The notes under the pieces were generated by a model, which ran no database searches, was not told the DNA's origin, and saw only the letters and a list, made by a program, of their open reading frames with translations. From contig NZ_JBHTHA010000002.1 in assembly GCF_042676385.1 (NCBI RefSeq), positions 1,362,567 to 1,426,566 on the forward strand: DNA of 64,000 nt, in the 5' to 3' direction. Source of the stretch: Paenibacillus_E sp042676385 (lineage in GTDB: Bacteria > Bacillota > Bacilli > Paenibacillales > NBRC-103111). This document shows positions 1-8,605 of this stretch, in pieces; within the stretch, counting starts at the first letter, position 1; each line of letters starts with the position of its first letter. The translations under genes and the position numbers were made by a program.

Positions 1-9
1 TACTTTACA

Positions 10-200
10 TGGAAATCCTCCCGCTAATTTGGCTTCAACACCGCTTGGATTACAAATAGCTGGAATAGCTCCAGCTAAATTATCCATTAATGGAACAAAT
101 GACCGGTCAATATCGAATTATCGGGAGGTTTTCCCGTTATTCGGACAGAAAACAAGCAATCTGTTAAATTAACATGACTTTTTCCAGTTAATTGCAATCC
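10..200 (+). repeat. Dispersed intergenic repeat, family A, copy 1
   Basis: Non-coding stretch that resembles 41572-41760 along its whole length in the same orientation. Both copies carry a 20-bp motif related to GGAAATCCTCCCGCTAATTT twice in direct orientation (here at 11-30 and, degenerate, near 58-82) and once inverted (near 114-140, containing TCGGGAGGTTTTCCCGTTAT). Both end with a conserved tail (AAATTAACATGACTTTTTCC here, AAATTAACGTGACATTTTCC in the other copy). The 20 bases at 11-30 are the exact reverse complement of part of 41676-41700. No gene is seen in 1-313; the copy may begin before the window. Confidence 0.7.
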
Positions 201-313
201 TGCGATTTCGTGATCCGATTTTTGGTCACGCCTCGCAGATAGACGATATCTCCATGGACATGATAAGATATAAGTAAGCGGTTATCCAAGCATTGGTAAT
301 CTTAGGAGGATCC

Positions 314-1069
314 ATGGGAAAGACAGATGTGCGCAGAGATGCGATTATGCAGGTCATTAAAGATAAGGGCTCTATTGCCTTAACCGATATCGTACAGCAA
401 TTCGCTGTATCGGAAGCAACGGCTAGACGGGACTTGGAGATTCTCGAGCAGGAAAAGCGCTGTATCCGCACATTCGGCGGTGCCGTGCTGGAAAGCTTGA
501 AGGTCGAGGTCCCCTTTTTCAACAAAATGGATCTCTACACGGACGAAAAGAAAGAAATTGCCGATAAGGCGCTGCACTACATTGAGGATGGCGACATTAT
601 CGGCTTAACCGGTGGCACGACGACAACATTCATCGCCAAGAAGCTGAACCAATTCAAAAACTTGACGGTCATTACGAATGCAGTCAACATTGCCTACGAA
701 TTGATCGGCACACCCGGACTACAGCTCATCGTGACTGGCGGGGTTATCCGTACCCAAACCTTCGAACTTTCGGGGCCGCTCGCCAACGCGACGCTTGAAA
801 ATCTGAGTATCCGCAAAACATTCATGGGTGTCGATGGCGTCTCCCTGTCACGCGGTATGATGATTTACAACGAGCTTGAAGCGGAAACGAACCGCTGCAT
901 GATGAAACGATCCATGGAAACGTACCTCGTGGCGGATCATTCGAAATTTAGCCGCAGCTCCCTGTTCGTCATTGGCGATGTGCAGGAAACGGCCGGAATC
1001 ATCAGCGATTCATCGATTACGCCGGAAATGACGCTTGCTTTTAAAGAAGCTGGCGTGCCTTTCTTATAA
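314..1069 (+). CDS. DeoR-family transcriptional regulator
   Basis: Predicted 251-residue DeoR/GlpR-type repressor of a sugar or sugar-phosphate pathway. The N-terminal winged helix-turn-helix is clear at about residues 5-55 (RRDAIMQVIKDKG, then SEATARRDLEIL, then IRTFGGAV, the family's usual run). The rest is the DeoR sensor domain of the NagB/RpiA-like fold, which in this family binds a phosphorylated sugar; GLTGGTTT near residue 95 is the characteristic glycine/threonine loop. The ATG at 314 is chosen over an in-frame ATG at 293 because AGGAGG lies at 304-309. The target genes are not evident: the gene it might control lies before the window or elsewhere, and the next gene downstream is unrelated. 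The ligand cannot be read from the sequence. Confidence 0.9.
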   Translation: MGKTDVRRDAIMQVIKDKGSIALTDIVQQFAVSEATARRDLEILEQEKRCIRTFGGAVLESLKVEVPFFNKMDLYTDEKKEIADKALHYIEDGDIIGLTGGTTTTFIAKKLNQFKNLTVITNAVNIAYELIGTPGLQLIVTGGVIRTQTFELSGPLANATLENLSIRKTFMGVDGVSLSRGMMIYNELEAETNRCMMKRSMETYLVADHSKFSRSSLFVIGDVQETAGIISDSSITPEMTLAFKEAGVPFL

Positions 1070-1084
1070 GCTGAACCATAGACT

Positions 1085-1128
1085 CGATCTGAACAGGCGA
1101 TTGCCGGTAGGATCGGGTTTTTATTTTT
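1085..1128 (+). terminator. Rho-independent terminator after the DeoR gene
   Basis: CGATC (1085-1089) pairs with GATCG (1111-1115), with an inner GGC-GATT-GCC hairpin, followed by GTTTTTATTTTT. It starts 16 bases after the DeoR stop codon. Confidence 0.55.
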
Positions 1129-1209
1129 CAAATCATCCAATTCCTTAGAAACTTACTAAATGCACCTACGTCTAATGGATAATAATGGAATAACGGGAGT
1201 GGTGCTTTA

Positions 1210-2439
1210 ATGAAAAGATTTATCCTTGGTCTCATTTGTGGAATCGTTCTGACTGCAACATCGGCTGTTTACGCATCGGATACGATTCAGGCCTATCTAT
1301 TTCAGGCTACATACACGTTTAATGGTAAAAGCAAAGCACTGGACGATGAATATAAAACATTGAATGTGGACGGCCACGCCTATGTTCCCATCAGATGGTT
1401 AGCTGAAAGTTTGGGGAAAATTGTAAAATACGATGATGAGACACAAACGGTGGCCATTAACGATACAAACTTGAGTAACAAATTGATCATTGATAAAGAT
1501 TTTCTTTCATTCGTATCCAAAGGAAAAATAAAAGATATTGATTTTGGGATCGGCGCCAGCAAAAAAGAGGTTCTTCAGAAGTGGGGAGAGCCTCAAAAAA
1601 CAGGCACTTGGCAAACGGCTTATATGGCATGGTTCGATTATTATTATTTCTTCTCGAATCCGGATGAGAGTGTGGGTGCAATTCGTGTTGGCGGGAACAC
1701 GCTCGCATATACGGTGGATGAAATCAAGAAAGCAATCGGTCAGCCGAAGGATGAGGGGATTAACGATGTTGAAAATGGCTGGTATCTCTATTATGAAGCC
1801 GGGGGTTATCAATTATTTTTTAATGCAGACAGTGAAACGGGCAAAGTCCGTTCGTTAACATTAAAGAAACGGGACTACGTCGATATCAGAAAATTGTATG
1901 CGGTCCCTGATCAGATAAAAGATCGCGTTGAAGCCCAGTTGAACGTCCAGGGAAGTGTGGAAACGTATTTTCATGACAATGGCAAAACGTACGTTTTACT
2001 GAAAAGCCCATTAGGAAAAAACGACATTACCGTGGTTGCGGTCAATCATGAAGGCCGGCAAATTACTCTCCAATACTACATCGGAAGCTCCAAAAAACTA
2101 GAGAACGAGCGCGTTCAATATTCGCTTTACGAGTTGAATCAAGAAGTCAACGTCGCTTTCAAATCCAAAGATTTTACACAACAAGCCGCTTCCCAGACCT
2201 ATCTAAGTCAAAATCAAGCGTTTGAAATTGCCAAGCAATTTGAAAACAATCCGGCAGCCGAATGGAACGCGCGATTCGCTCCGAATATGGAATTTAATAT
2301 AAATAACTTAAAAGAAATTTACAGTGTTTGGATCGTTGAAGCCGTCTATCCCGCTGGGAATAAAATGGCTGTATATCTAGATGCGGTGACCGGGTGGCAG
2401 ATCATGATGTCGGAGCAGGAGGGGCCGGGTGGCTATTGA
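1210..2439 (+). CDS. Secreted stalk-domain (copper amine oxidase N-like) protein
   Basis: Predicted 409-residue exported protein. An N-terminal signal peptide is visible (MKRFILGLICGIVLTATSA, likely cleavage after VYA at about residue 22). Residues about 25-88 match the copper-amine-oxidase N-terminal 'stalk' domain common in paenibacilli (LNVDGHAYVPIRWLAESLG, then VKYDDETQTVAIN). Despite the family name there is no oxidase catalytic domain; the stalk module is thought to serve in cell-surface attachment. The remaining 320 residues contain no motif I recognise, apart from a C-terminal stretch (about 335-400, EIAKQFENNP to VYLDAVTGWQI) that resembles a PepSY-like beta-alpha unit. GGGAGTGG precedes the ATG. 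It is a single-gene unit with a hairpin downstream. Function unknown. Confidence 0.75.
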   Translation: MKRFILGLICGIVLTATSAVYASDTIQAYLFQATYTFNGKSKALDDEYKTLNVDGHAYVPIRWLAESLGKIVKYDDETQTVAINDTNLSNKLIIDKDFLSFVSKGKIKDIDFGIGASKKEVLQKWGEPQKTGTWQTAYMAWFDYYYFFSNPDESVGAIRVGGNTLAYTVDEIKKAIGQPKDEGINDVENGWYLYYEAGGYQLFFNADSETGKVRSLTLKKRDYVDIRKLYAVPDQIKDRVEAQLNVQGSVETYFHDNGKTYVLLKSPLGKNDITVVAVNHEGRQITLQYYIGSSKKLENERVQYSLYELNQEVNVAFKSKDFTQQAASQTYLSQNQAFEIAKQFENNPAAEWNARFAPNMEFNINNLKEIYSVWIVEAVYPAGNKMAVYLDAVTGWQIMMSEQEGPGGY

Positions 2440-2448
2440 AGGGCAAAA

Positions 2449-2490
2449 GACCCACTCGTTTTCTCAAATGAGAACGAGTACCTTCGGGTC
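2449..2490 (+). terminator. Hairpin after the stalk-domain gene
   Basis: GACCC (2449-2453) pairs with GGGTC (2486-2490), with an inner ACTCGTT..CTC / GAGAACGAGT arm. Position just after a stop codon suggests a terminator, but no T-run follows, so it may only protect the 3' end. Confidence 0.45.
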
Positions 2491-2502
2491 ACCCGCTTGA
2501 TA

Positions 2503-2715
2503 AAGAACAAAGGTCGTTAATAGCGAACAAGCTTGACGCTAAATTTCGGAGAAATAGCCATTTCGGGGGCTCGAAAGAACAAAAGTCCATAAACAACGAA
2601 CAGTCTTCGCTAATTATGGAATTTTATTCGTTCGAAGCCCGATTGGCGGTCATTCACCCACCAAATGCGTCAAAATGTTCTCTATTTAGCGCCCTTGGTT
2701 CTTTCCGTTACGGGT
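2503..2715 (+). repeat. Dispersed intergenic repeat, family B, copy 1
   Basis: Non-coding sequence resembling 24842-25000 in the same orientation. Shared blocks include AAGAACA..(G)CTAATAG followed by TTGACGC.AA, then GCTCGA.AGAACA.AAGTC and TATGGAAT.TT.TTC. Within this copy the motif AGAACAAAAGTC occurs at 2576-2587 and a variant, AGAACAAAGGTC, at 2504-2515. The gap 2440-2964 contains no credible gene; an apparent reading frame at 2774-3049 has no ribosome site and overlaps the opposite-strand hydrolase gene. Confidence 0.55.
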
Positions 2716-2862
2716 AAGAGGAAATGTTGACATATAGACTGTTTAGGCATTTCACTCTTCTCTACTCGAGCTTTTGTGGTCATTCCGGATAAATAGCTTG
2801 ATGATATTTATCCACAAATTGGAATCTTGCACAGTTTCCTTTGTTACCTATCCAATTACAAC

Positions 2863-2876
2863 CCCCTCTATAGGGG
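2863..2876 (-). terminator. Weak hairpin downstream of the GH105-type hydrolase gene
   Basis: CCCCT-CTAT-AGGGG stem-loop 89 bases beyond the stop of the minus-strand hydrolase gene. On the minus strand only a short GTTGTAATT follows, so termination here is uncertain. Confidence 0.3.
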
Positions 2877-2964
2877 AGGTAAGTCATTTTCTCCTATTAT
2901 TTCATTTCATCTCCCTCACTGTCTACATAATCCGGTTCCATCATGAGCGCTCTGGTGACATGAA

Positions 2965-5220
2965 TCAGGATAGATATGCGCCTTCACCCTGCCAGCGCTT
3001 AAGCTTCAGCACTTCAGTACCGGCTAGCATCATGATGCCGATACCATGATTATCGTTGAGGACCGTGAGCAGGTCCTCTTTGTAGTATTCGGCGGTGAAC
3101 GAATAGCGCGAGCCGCTGCATACGCCGTGCACGTTGCCATGACGGTCGATCGCGTTCCGGGTGAGACCCTCCCAAGCCTTCAAAGCGGCATCCGCATAAA
3201 GCGATGGTTCGTTTAGCCAGCCGAAGCGGACGCCTCTGGCGAAGGCGAACGCAAACATGGCCGTGCACGAAGCCTCCTGATAAGCATCGGGATCGTTCAG
3301 CACTTGGTGCCACAAGCCGTTATCGCCCTGCAGCTTGATATAGCCTTCGCACAATGCATTGAAAAATGCAAGCAGTTCAGGGCGGTCAGGATGCTCCTCA
3401 GGGAGTACCTCCAGCACTTCCGATAAGGAAAAAATCGTCCATCCGTTCCCGCGTCCCCAAGGAATTCCCGTCGCTCTCTCATATTTAAAGTCAAAAACAT
3501 GGGACATGATTTTCTGCTCAGGCATGAACAGGTATTTCTTAAAGAGCAGGAATTGCTTGGCCGCTTCGTCCAGAGCTCTTCTGCTTCCTGTACTATCGGC
3601 AAATCTGCGCAGAAACGGCGTACTCATGTAGAGATCATCCGCCCACATCGTATTCTCCGAATAGTCGCCTCGGCATTCTCTGAAGAATACGCCGTCCTTC
3701 TTTCTCTCCAGGCGGTTGATGATGAAATCCGCGATCTTACCAGCGATCGCCAGGAAGTTCGGATCCTCGCACTCCGCATAAGCTTCCAGCATGGCTGAGC
3801 CGAACGAGCCGCAATTATCCAGCATTTTCATCAGCACCAACTGCTGGTTCACTGCCGGGAACCCGTACTCTTTGCGGTCCCAAAGCGAATATTCATACAT
3901 ATCCGTACAAGCGCGAATATGAGCAATCGCGTACTTGATCAGATCCGGGCGTTCCAGCAATCTGCCGCTTTGCAGAAGTCCGTACATGGTGACGCCTAAC
4001 GGATAATCCCAGCGGCCGAAATTCGTGACGCCGCTCGTGGTCCATTTGTTGCTGAGCATCGCATTCTCGTAGTACGGACGGACTCGTGCCGCTGGCGCAT
4101 CGAGCTGCCAGTACACTTTGCCGGACATGCCCGGCCCGCCCATGGCGTCATCAAACAAATGCGACATGGACATGATCGCGGATGGATTCGTTTCATCCTT
4201 CGCATCAACGGGTCCGGCATAAAGCCACGGCTCCGCATAACCTTGGATCGGGTAGGGCTGCGCCAACGCGCACGGCACGTCACCTGCTAGGATACCGATC
4301 CGGAAGCCCCAGCGGTTTGCGCCGCAAATGCTTTTAACCAAAACATCGTGTTTGCCGGCAGGCAGCTCCACAGTCGTCGCAAATTCCCCGGCTTGCTTGC
4401 AATCCACTACCGGCTCGCCTTTGATCCATACGGTCAGCGGTCCTTCCGCACTTCCTTCCAGCTTGCAAACCTGTTTGCGTGTTCCTGATACGATTACCTT
4501 GGACCAAGCGTAAGCGGCGAGGCCCGGATGCATGCCGAATATCCGTTCGCACGGCAGCATGCCGCTTTCTTCAGGACTCCATTCTGTTACGGGAAGCCAG
4601 CTCAAACCGCTGTCTTTTTCCGATGCCAACAAGTCAGGGAATGCCCCGCCGGCATAGATATCTTCATTTGTTGGTTCTGAGAATACCCAACCGGCTTGGC
4701 CTTTGCGCTCCTGGAATGGCGAAAGCACATTCAGGATACGAACCTTAGCCTCTTCCGCACCAAAAAGACAGCCAAATCCTGCCGGCGTTTTGCGCATTTG
4801 AATGGCCAAGTAATTCCAGCCTTTACGGAAATCCACATTCAGCTTCACTTTGGCATCCGGCTTGATTTCGTCGATCACATTGGACCGGTAGGCCAATTGT
4901 CCGTTGAAATAAAAACGCAGCGGACCGAGGCAGCTGAGGCCGAGCTCCAGATTCCGCTCGCTTTCGCTCCAAACTAATGCGCACGCATACGCATACTGGC
5001 CGACCCGCGCGTGAGGAAGCTTTTCGGCTAAATTAATGTTAAACAATCCCTCCGCCGTCTGCATAATACCGGACTTATGAAAAGCCCGATAAGTGAATGG
5101 CGCAGCCGGGTTCGCCCCCATGTAACGATCGGCCAGCAGGGTCAGAATGCCATGATCGTCATCTCCGAAACGGTAGTAGGAGCTATCTAATTCTTCAATA
5201 TACGTCGTCAATTTGAACAT
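2965..5220 (-). CDS. GH105/GH88-type unsaturated glucuronyl/galacturonyl hydrolase with N-terminal beta-sandwich region
   Basis: Predicted 751-residue glycoside hydrolase. GH88/GH105 enzymes remove the 4,5-unsaturated uronic acid left at the non-reducing end by polysaccharide lyases. The C-terminal half (about 385-740) is the (alpha/alpha)6 barrel: MWADDLYMSTPFL at 525-537 carries the family's catalytic aspartate, WGRGNGW lies at 588-594 and LWHQVLND at 636-643. The N-terminal 380 residues are unusual for GH105 (normally about 370 residues in total) and look like two beta-sandwich units (about 60-165 and 225-315), perhaps sugar-binding. There is no signal peptide, so the enzyme is probably cytoplasmic. 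It is the last gene of the minus-strand locus with the importer and AraC regulator, 9 bases after the lyase-like gene. The substrate (rhamnogalacturonan or glycosaminoglycan-like) cannot be fixed. Confidence 0.85.
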   Translation of the reverse strand: MFKLTTYIEELDSSYYRFGDDDHGILTLLADRYMGANPAAPFTYRAFHKSGIMQTAEGLFNINLAEKLPHARVGQYAYACALVWSESERNLELGLSCLGPLRFYFNGQLAYRSNVIDEIKPDAKVKLNVDFRKGWNYLAIQMRKTPAGFGCLFGAEEAKVRILNVLSPFQERKGQAGWVFSEPTNEDIYAGGAFPDLLASEKDSGLSWLPVTEWSPEESGMLPCERIFGMHPGLAAYAWSKVIVSGTRKQVCKLEGSAEGPLTVWIKGEPVVDCKQAGEFATTVELPAGKHDVLVKSICGANRWGFRIGILAGDVPCALAQPYPIQGYAEPWLYAGPVDAKDETNPSAIMSMSHLFDDAMGGPGMSGKVYWQLDAPAARVRPYYENAMLSNKWTTSGVTNFGRWDYPLGVTMYGLLQSGRLLERPDLIKYAIAHIRACTDMYEYSLWDRKEYGFPAVNQQLVLMKMLDNCGSFGSAMLEAYAECEDPNFLAIAGKIADFIINRLERKKDGVFFRECRGDYSENTMWADDLYMSTPFLRRFADSTGSRRALDEAAKQFLLFKKYLFMPEQKIMSHVFDFKYERATGIPWGRGNGWTIFSLSEVLEVLPEEHPDRPELLAFFNALCEGYIKLQGDNGLWHQVLNDPDAYQEASCTAMFAFAFARGVRFGWLNEPSLYADAALKAWEGLTRNAIDRHGNVHGVCSGSRYSFTAEYYKEDLLTVLNDNHGIGIMMLAGTEVLKLKRWQGEGAYLS

Positions 5221-5229
5221 CCTCTCCGC

Positions 5230-6957
5230 TTAAAGCAATCGAATCCTGAAGGTCTGATCGAAAGGCGTCAACAAATTCACATGCACATACTTGCATCCGC
5301 CGGGGTGCTGATCTTCTCGGATCATCGGCAGCCGGTGATCATAAGCGCCGCCTTCGATCTGAATGACATCGGTCCCCATTTTATAGGTAAACGATCCGCC
5401 TTTATGGAAATAGCGGTCACCTCCCGCCTCAAGCAAGCTGTCTCCCTCAACAGTTCCTTCTTCTCCAAGAACGAAGGTAAGCTGCGCAAACACATCCTCC
5501 CGCTCATCCGATTTGACATGGATCATCCACTCGTTTGCATGCTGGGACAGCTCAACTTGAAGTCTATGCTCCTGCACGTGCGTAGCGGGACGGTGCTGAT
5601 GCGGGAGCAAATACCAAGGACTCACCGATTCACGGGTCAGGCTTCCGGGCAGCAATTGGCGAGGAATAGGTCCGTTATACCCTTTTTCCTGGGTTCTGGC
5701 CAGCTTGTACACACCGCCCACCATGTGAAATTCATTGAAATCGACGACGCCCGGTAAAAACGAAGTTGCCAGCTTTACACCCAGCAATCTGGCTTTACCG
5801 TGTCTTAGCGAAAAGAAAGAAGGCGTTCTGGTCATCAGCGTCACACTGTCCTCTTTGTCGCGAATACGCACAATCGGACTGCCGAAAGCGAAATGCATGC
5901 CGCTGTGCTGAATTTTGGAATGATGGCCTACTGCATGTACCCGATTTAAGTGTTCGGCGATAGGATGCTCGCCATTAATAATTTTGTTGTATTGCTCCGG
6001 CAGCGGCGCTCTTTCCAAATCCGTCAGACGGATCTCCGGAAACAGCAGATAGCCTAACATAGCGTTATGATGGACCGTATTTTCGCTAATGCAACCTCCA
6101 GCATAGTCGGACATCGCCGCAAATAACGGATCGCCGTCGCGCGCCGCCATCAAGCTGTAGCTGAGAAAGTAGTACGCCATGTCCGATTTTTGTCCGAAAT
6201 CTTGACGACCGGAATACTCGGTGACGACTTCCCCGGAAGGATGAATCAAATACACCATCATGCGTAAATTTTGCCGAACAAATTCGAAAAGCTCCGGACG
6301 GTTCAAAAGCCTTGCCGTATGAATCAGGGCAATATCGCTTACCGCATTATAAATGCCGTTGCTTCGCTCCGTCCATTCGCCGTCCGCCGTCATGTCCATG
6401 CCTTCCGAAAGCCATTCGTCAGCTCTGTCTGCAAGCTCGGGCAGCGCAAATATTTCATACAGAAAGGCAAGCGCCGCCGTGATCACCCAACGGTGATTGG
6501 GCGTATGACAGCCGCCGGTCAACATCGCCGGAATGGATCTTTCAAGAAACAGCTTCAGCTTCTCGGCGACCGGCTGCGCCGGTTCCCAGTCAGCCTTCTT
6601 CAGAAGCTGGTATACCGGAGCCATAATGCCGATAACGAATGCCGTATCCGGCGGCGAATTGTAGTTGGTATAACCGGGGGATATCGTTCCATCCGGGTGC
6701 TGGCGGTTCAGCATGAAGGCTGCGACTCGATCCGTTGCCGTGAGTAGCTCGCTGTTCCTGTAATAAGCGGAGTCCGGATTGAGCAGCGCAGGAACCCACT
6801 GAGGCAGCACCGCTGCAGAGCATACATGACTTGCCATGGCAACCCCGCTAATCGGATCCGCAATGCCTCCATAAGACCTGCTGTTCGTGTCAGCAACCTG
6901 CTGGCGCAGCGTATCTTCCGTCCATTTATCATTGATTTTCACTAATCGCTCGTACAT
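5230..6957 (-). CDS. Putative toroid-fold polysaccharide lyase (heparinase II/III-like)
   Basis: Predicted 575-residue cytoplasmic protein without a signal peptide. The first 330 residues are helical and rich in aromatic and charged residues, with HTPNHRWVITAALA near 147-160 and VVTEYSGRQDFGQKSDMAYYF near 237-257. The last 230 residues are beta-rich (FAFGSPIVRIRDKEDSV, WMIHVKSDERED, FTYKMGTDVIQIEGG). An alpha-toroid followed by a beta-sandwich is the plan of heparinase II/III and oligo-uronide lyases, and the conserved Asn-His and Tyr/His residues would suit that chemistry. I infer this from fold and context and cannot name a family. It lies between a GH105-type hydrolase, which would use the unsaturated product, and an unknown gene. 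AGAGGTG precedes the ATG. It could instead be an uncharacterised toroid glycosidase. Confidence 0.55.
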   Translation of the reverse strand: MYERLVKINDKWTEDTLRQQVADTNSRSYGGIADPISGVAMASHVCSAAVLPQWVPALLNPDSAYYRNSELLTATDRVAAFMLNRQHPDGTISPGYTNYNSPPDTAFVIGIMAPVYQLLKKADWEPAQPVAEKLKLFLERSIPAMLTGGCHTPNHRWVITAALAFLYEIFALPELADRADEWLSEGMDMTADGEWTERSNGIYNAVSDIALIHTARLLNRPELFEFVRQNLRMMVYLIHPSGEVVTEYSGRQDFGQKSDMAYYFLSYSLMAARDGDPLFAAMSDYAGGCISENTVHHNAMLGYLLFPEIRLTDLERAPLPEQYNKIINGEHPIAEHLNRVHAVGHHSKIQHSGMHFAFGSPIVRIRDKEDSVTLMTRTPSFFSLRHGKARLLGVKLATSFLPGVVDFNEFHMVGGVYKLARTQEKGYNGPIPRQLLPGSLTRESVSPWYLLPHQHRPATHVQEHRLQVELSQHANEWMIHVKSDEREDVFAQLTFVLGEEGTVEGDSLLEAGGDRYFHKGGSFTYKMGTDVIQIEGGAYDHRLPMIREDQHPGGCKYVHVNLLTPFDQTFRIRLL

Positions 6958-6977
6958 AAACTTTCACCTCTCCACCA

Positions 6978-7649
6978 TCATGTCTGTTGCTCATACCATT
7001 TCCTAAGCTCCGCAAGTTTCGCCTGAATCCGCTGGGGAATTTCGTTCAGGAGCTGGGGCCACGGCACGAAATGAGACTCGTCGAAACGGTATTCCTTATA
7101 GTCCAAAGCCGGCGTAAACGCACAAGTGCGCAAATAAGCTTCAACCAGCTTATTCGTATCCTCATTCGTCGCAAGTGTTTCCTCCAAAAAATACGGAACC
7201 GTTAGACCATCCGCTCCCGCATCTTCCTTCACTGCGGTCCAAAAATGCGGCACCAGCTCCAAAAATTCAGCAACCGGACAAAACGCATGCTTCCCAGGCT
7301 GAGAATAGAGCCGTACATGCGTCCCGTCCGCCAAATTGCTGCGGTCTTTGAGCAGTCCCTTCAAATACTTGCCGTGAAAGCTCGCCTCGCAATCGATAAC
7401 TTCTCCCTCATGTCCGATGTATACCCACACATGCTCCAATTCATATAAATGCTGAATATCATAATCCCAGTAAATCGCATATTCAATAATCTTCTTCAGC
7501 CGGGGGTCGCGAAAAGAAAACGATCTTCGAAACGAAGGAGATGCCCCCTCCTGCTCGAAAATCGTTACCCCGACCCGAACCGGGAAGAAGGGTTCATGCT
7601 TGTCAAAATATAGATATGGCGCATAAGCCTCAATGAGCTGTCTATCCAT
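6978..7649 (-). CDS. Uncharacterised protein of the uronate/lyase locus
   Basis: Predicted 223-residue soluble protein of unknown function. It opens with YAPYLYFDKHEPFFPVRVG and continues with IYWDYDIQHLYELEHVWVYIG and VIDCEASFHGKYL. This run of aromatic residues, Asp and His loosely recalls the Vps62/DUF946-type beta-sandwich, but the match is too weak to assign. The His and Asp residues at about 84-125 (E-H-V-W, H-G-E, C-E-A-S-F-H-G) could bind a metal or sugar. There is no signal peptide or membrane segment. The start overlaps the end of the upstream epimerase gene by 8 bases and lacks a good ribosome site of its own, so translation is probably coupled. Its place between an epimerase and a lyase-like gene suggests a role in processing the imported oligosaccharide. 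Confidence 0.6.
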   Translation of the reverse strand: MDRQLIEAYAPYLYFDKHEPFFPVRVGVTIFEQEGASPSFRRSFSFRDPRLKKIIEYAIYWDYDIQHLYELEHVWVYIGHEGEVIDCEASFHGKYLKGLLKDRSNLADGTHVRLYSQPGKHAFCPVAEFLELVPHFWTAVKEDAGADGLTVPYFLEETLATNEDTNKLVEAYLRTCAFTPALDYKEYRFDESHFVPWPQLLNEIPQRIQAKLAELRKWYEQQT

Positions 7650-8595
7650 GCTTTTTCAGCGAAGCGATTTTGCTTGCGATGAGTCCGTGGCTTTCATGGA
7701 TTTCTTCCGGCTGGCAAACCGCTTTCAATTCATAAACCTTAAGCGGAGCCCTGTCGATAACTTCCAGGAAATGATCGAAGTATTCTTCCTTGCTATGCAC
7801 ATACGGGCACCAATGATCCGACAGCTCCAGCGTTTCGTGGATATGCACGCCATACACATAGGACTTCACTTGCTGCAATTCTTCGAGATTGTTGTAAAGA
7901 CCCATGCGGTCCATCATCATGACATGGCCGATATCGTACCATAGATATACCGGGCTGCCCTTCAAATTGTCGCAAATCGTCTTTGCTTCCAAAAGTGAAG
8001 GCATTTGATAGCAGCGGGAGCGCGTTTCAATGCCAATCACGACGTTGTAGCCTTTTTTCGCGGAATACTCGCACACTTCCTCAAGGCTGTCTTGAATTCG
8101 TTTCGTATAAATTGGACTGCCTTGTTCACGCTTCTGAAGCATTTCCCGCCACAGCTTCTGATAAGCATCGGACTCCCTGCCGTGTTCGCGGTATAACTGT
8201 TTCAATTCATGATCGATATTGTAGTCGAAAGGAACCTCGCCCGGATGCACAACCACCGCTTTAGCGCCGTAACGGTCCGCATATTCGATCGACCGGATCA
8301 GCAGTTCCACGGAACGTTTCCGTTTGGCTTCATCATCAAAGCCGAGCATCACCGAATCCGTGTCATAGTCTTTATCCGCGATGTATGGGAACACATTATG
8401 AACGCTGGAAATCCCAATCTCACCCTTTTCGATCATCGGTTCAATCGTTTCCAGATGCTCTGCCTTTATATTGTAATTCAGTTCCACATAGCGGAAACCG
8501 AGTTCTTTGATTTCCTCGATCAGCTCGCGACCGTTTGCCGGATGCTTTTTGATGTTCCAGCAGGTTGAAAATGAATATTCGCCTTTATCCCACAT
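7642..8595 (-). CDS. Sugar phosphate isomerase/epimerase-family TIM-barrel protein
   Basis: Predicted 317-residue protein of the xylose-isomerase-like/AP-endonuclease-2 TIM-barrel superfamily, whose members isomerise, epimerise or eliminate sugars using a divalent metal. Visible barrel strands with likely metal ligands: FRYVELNYN (about 33-41), AKAVVVHPGEVPF (112-124), NVVIGIETRSRCYQMPSL (about 185-202), VYLWYDIGHVMMMDR (218-232) and VYGVHIHETLE (247-257). It lies 10 bases after the permease gene and overlaps the next gene by 8 bases, so it belongs to the importer operon. Exact reaction unknown; an epimerase or keto-sugar isomerase acting on a uronic acid or rhamnose-derived product is plausible. 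Confidence 0.75.
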   Translation of the reverse strand: MWDKGEYSFSTCWNIKKHPANGRELIEEIKELGFRYVELNYNIKAEHLETIEPMIEKGEIGISSVHNVFPYIADKDYDTDSVMLGFDDEAKRKRSVELLIRSIEYADRYGAKAVVVHPGEVPFDYNIDHELKQLYREHGRESDAYQKLWREMLQKREQGSPIYTKRIQDSLEEVCEYSAKKGYNVVIGIETRSRCYQMPSLLEAKTICDNLKGSPVYLWYDIGHVMMMDRMGLYNNLEELQQVKSYVYGVHIHETLELSDHWCPYVHSKEEYFDHFLEVIDRAPLKVYELKAVCQPEEIHESHGLIASKIASLKKHG

Positions 8596-8605
8596 GGAAG
8601 CGACC

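Noticed and set aside
2774..3049. Open frame overlapping the end of the hydrolase gene
   Set aside because: Opposite strand to a well-supported gene over a third of its length, no ribosome site, no domain.
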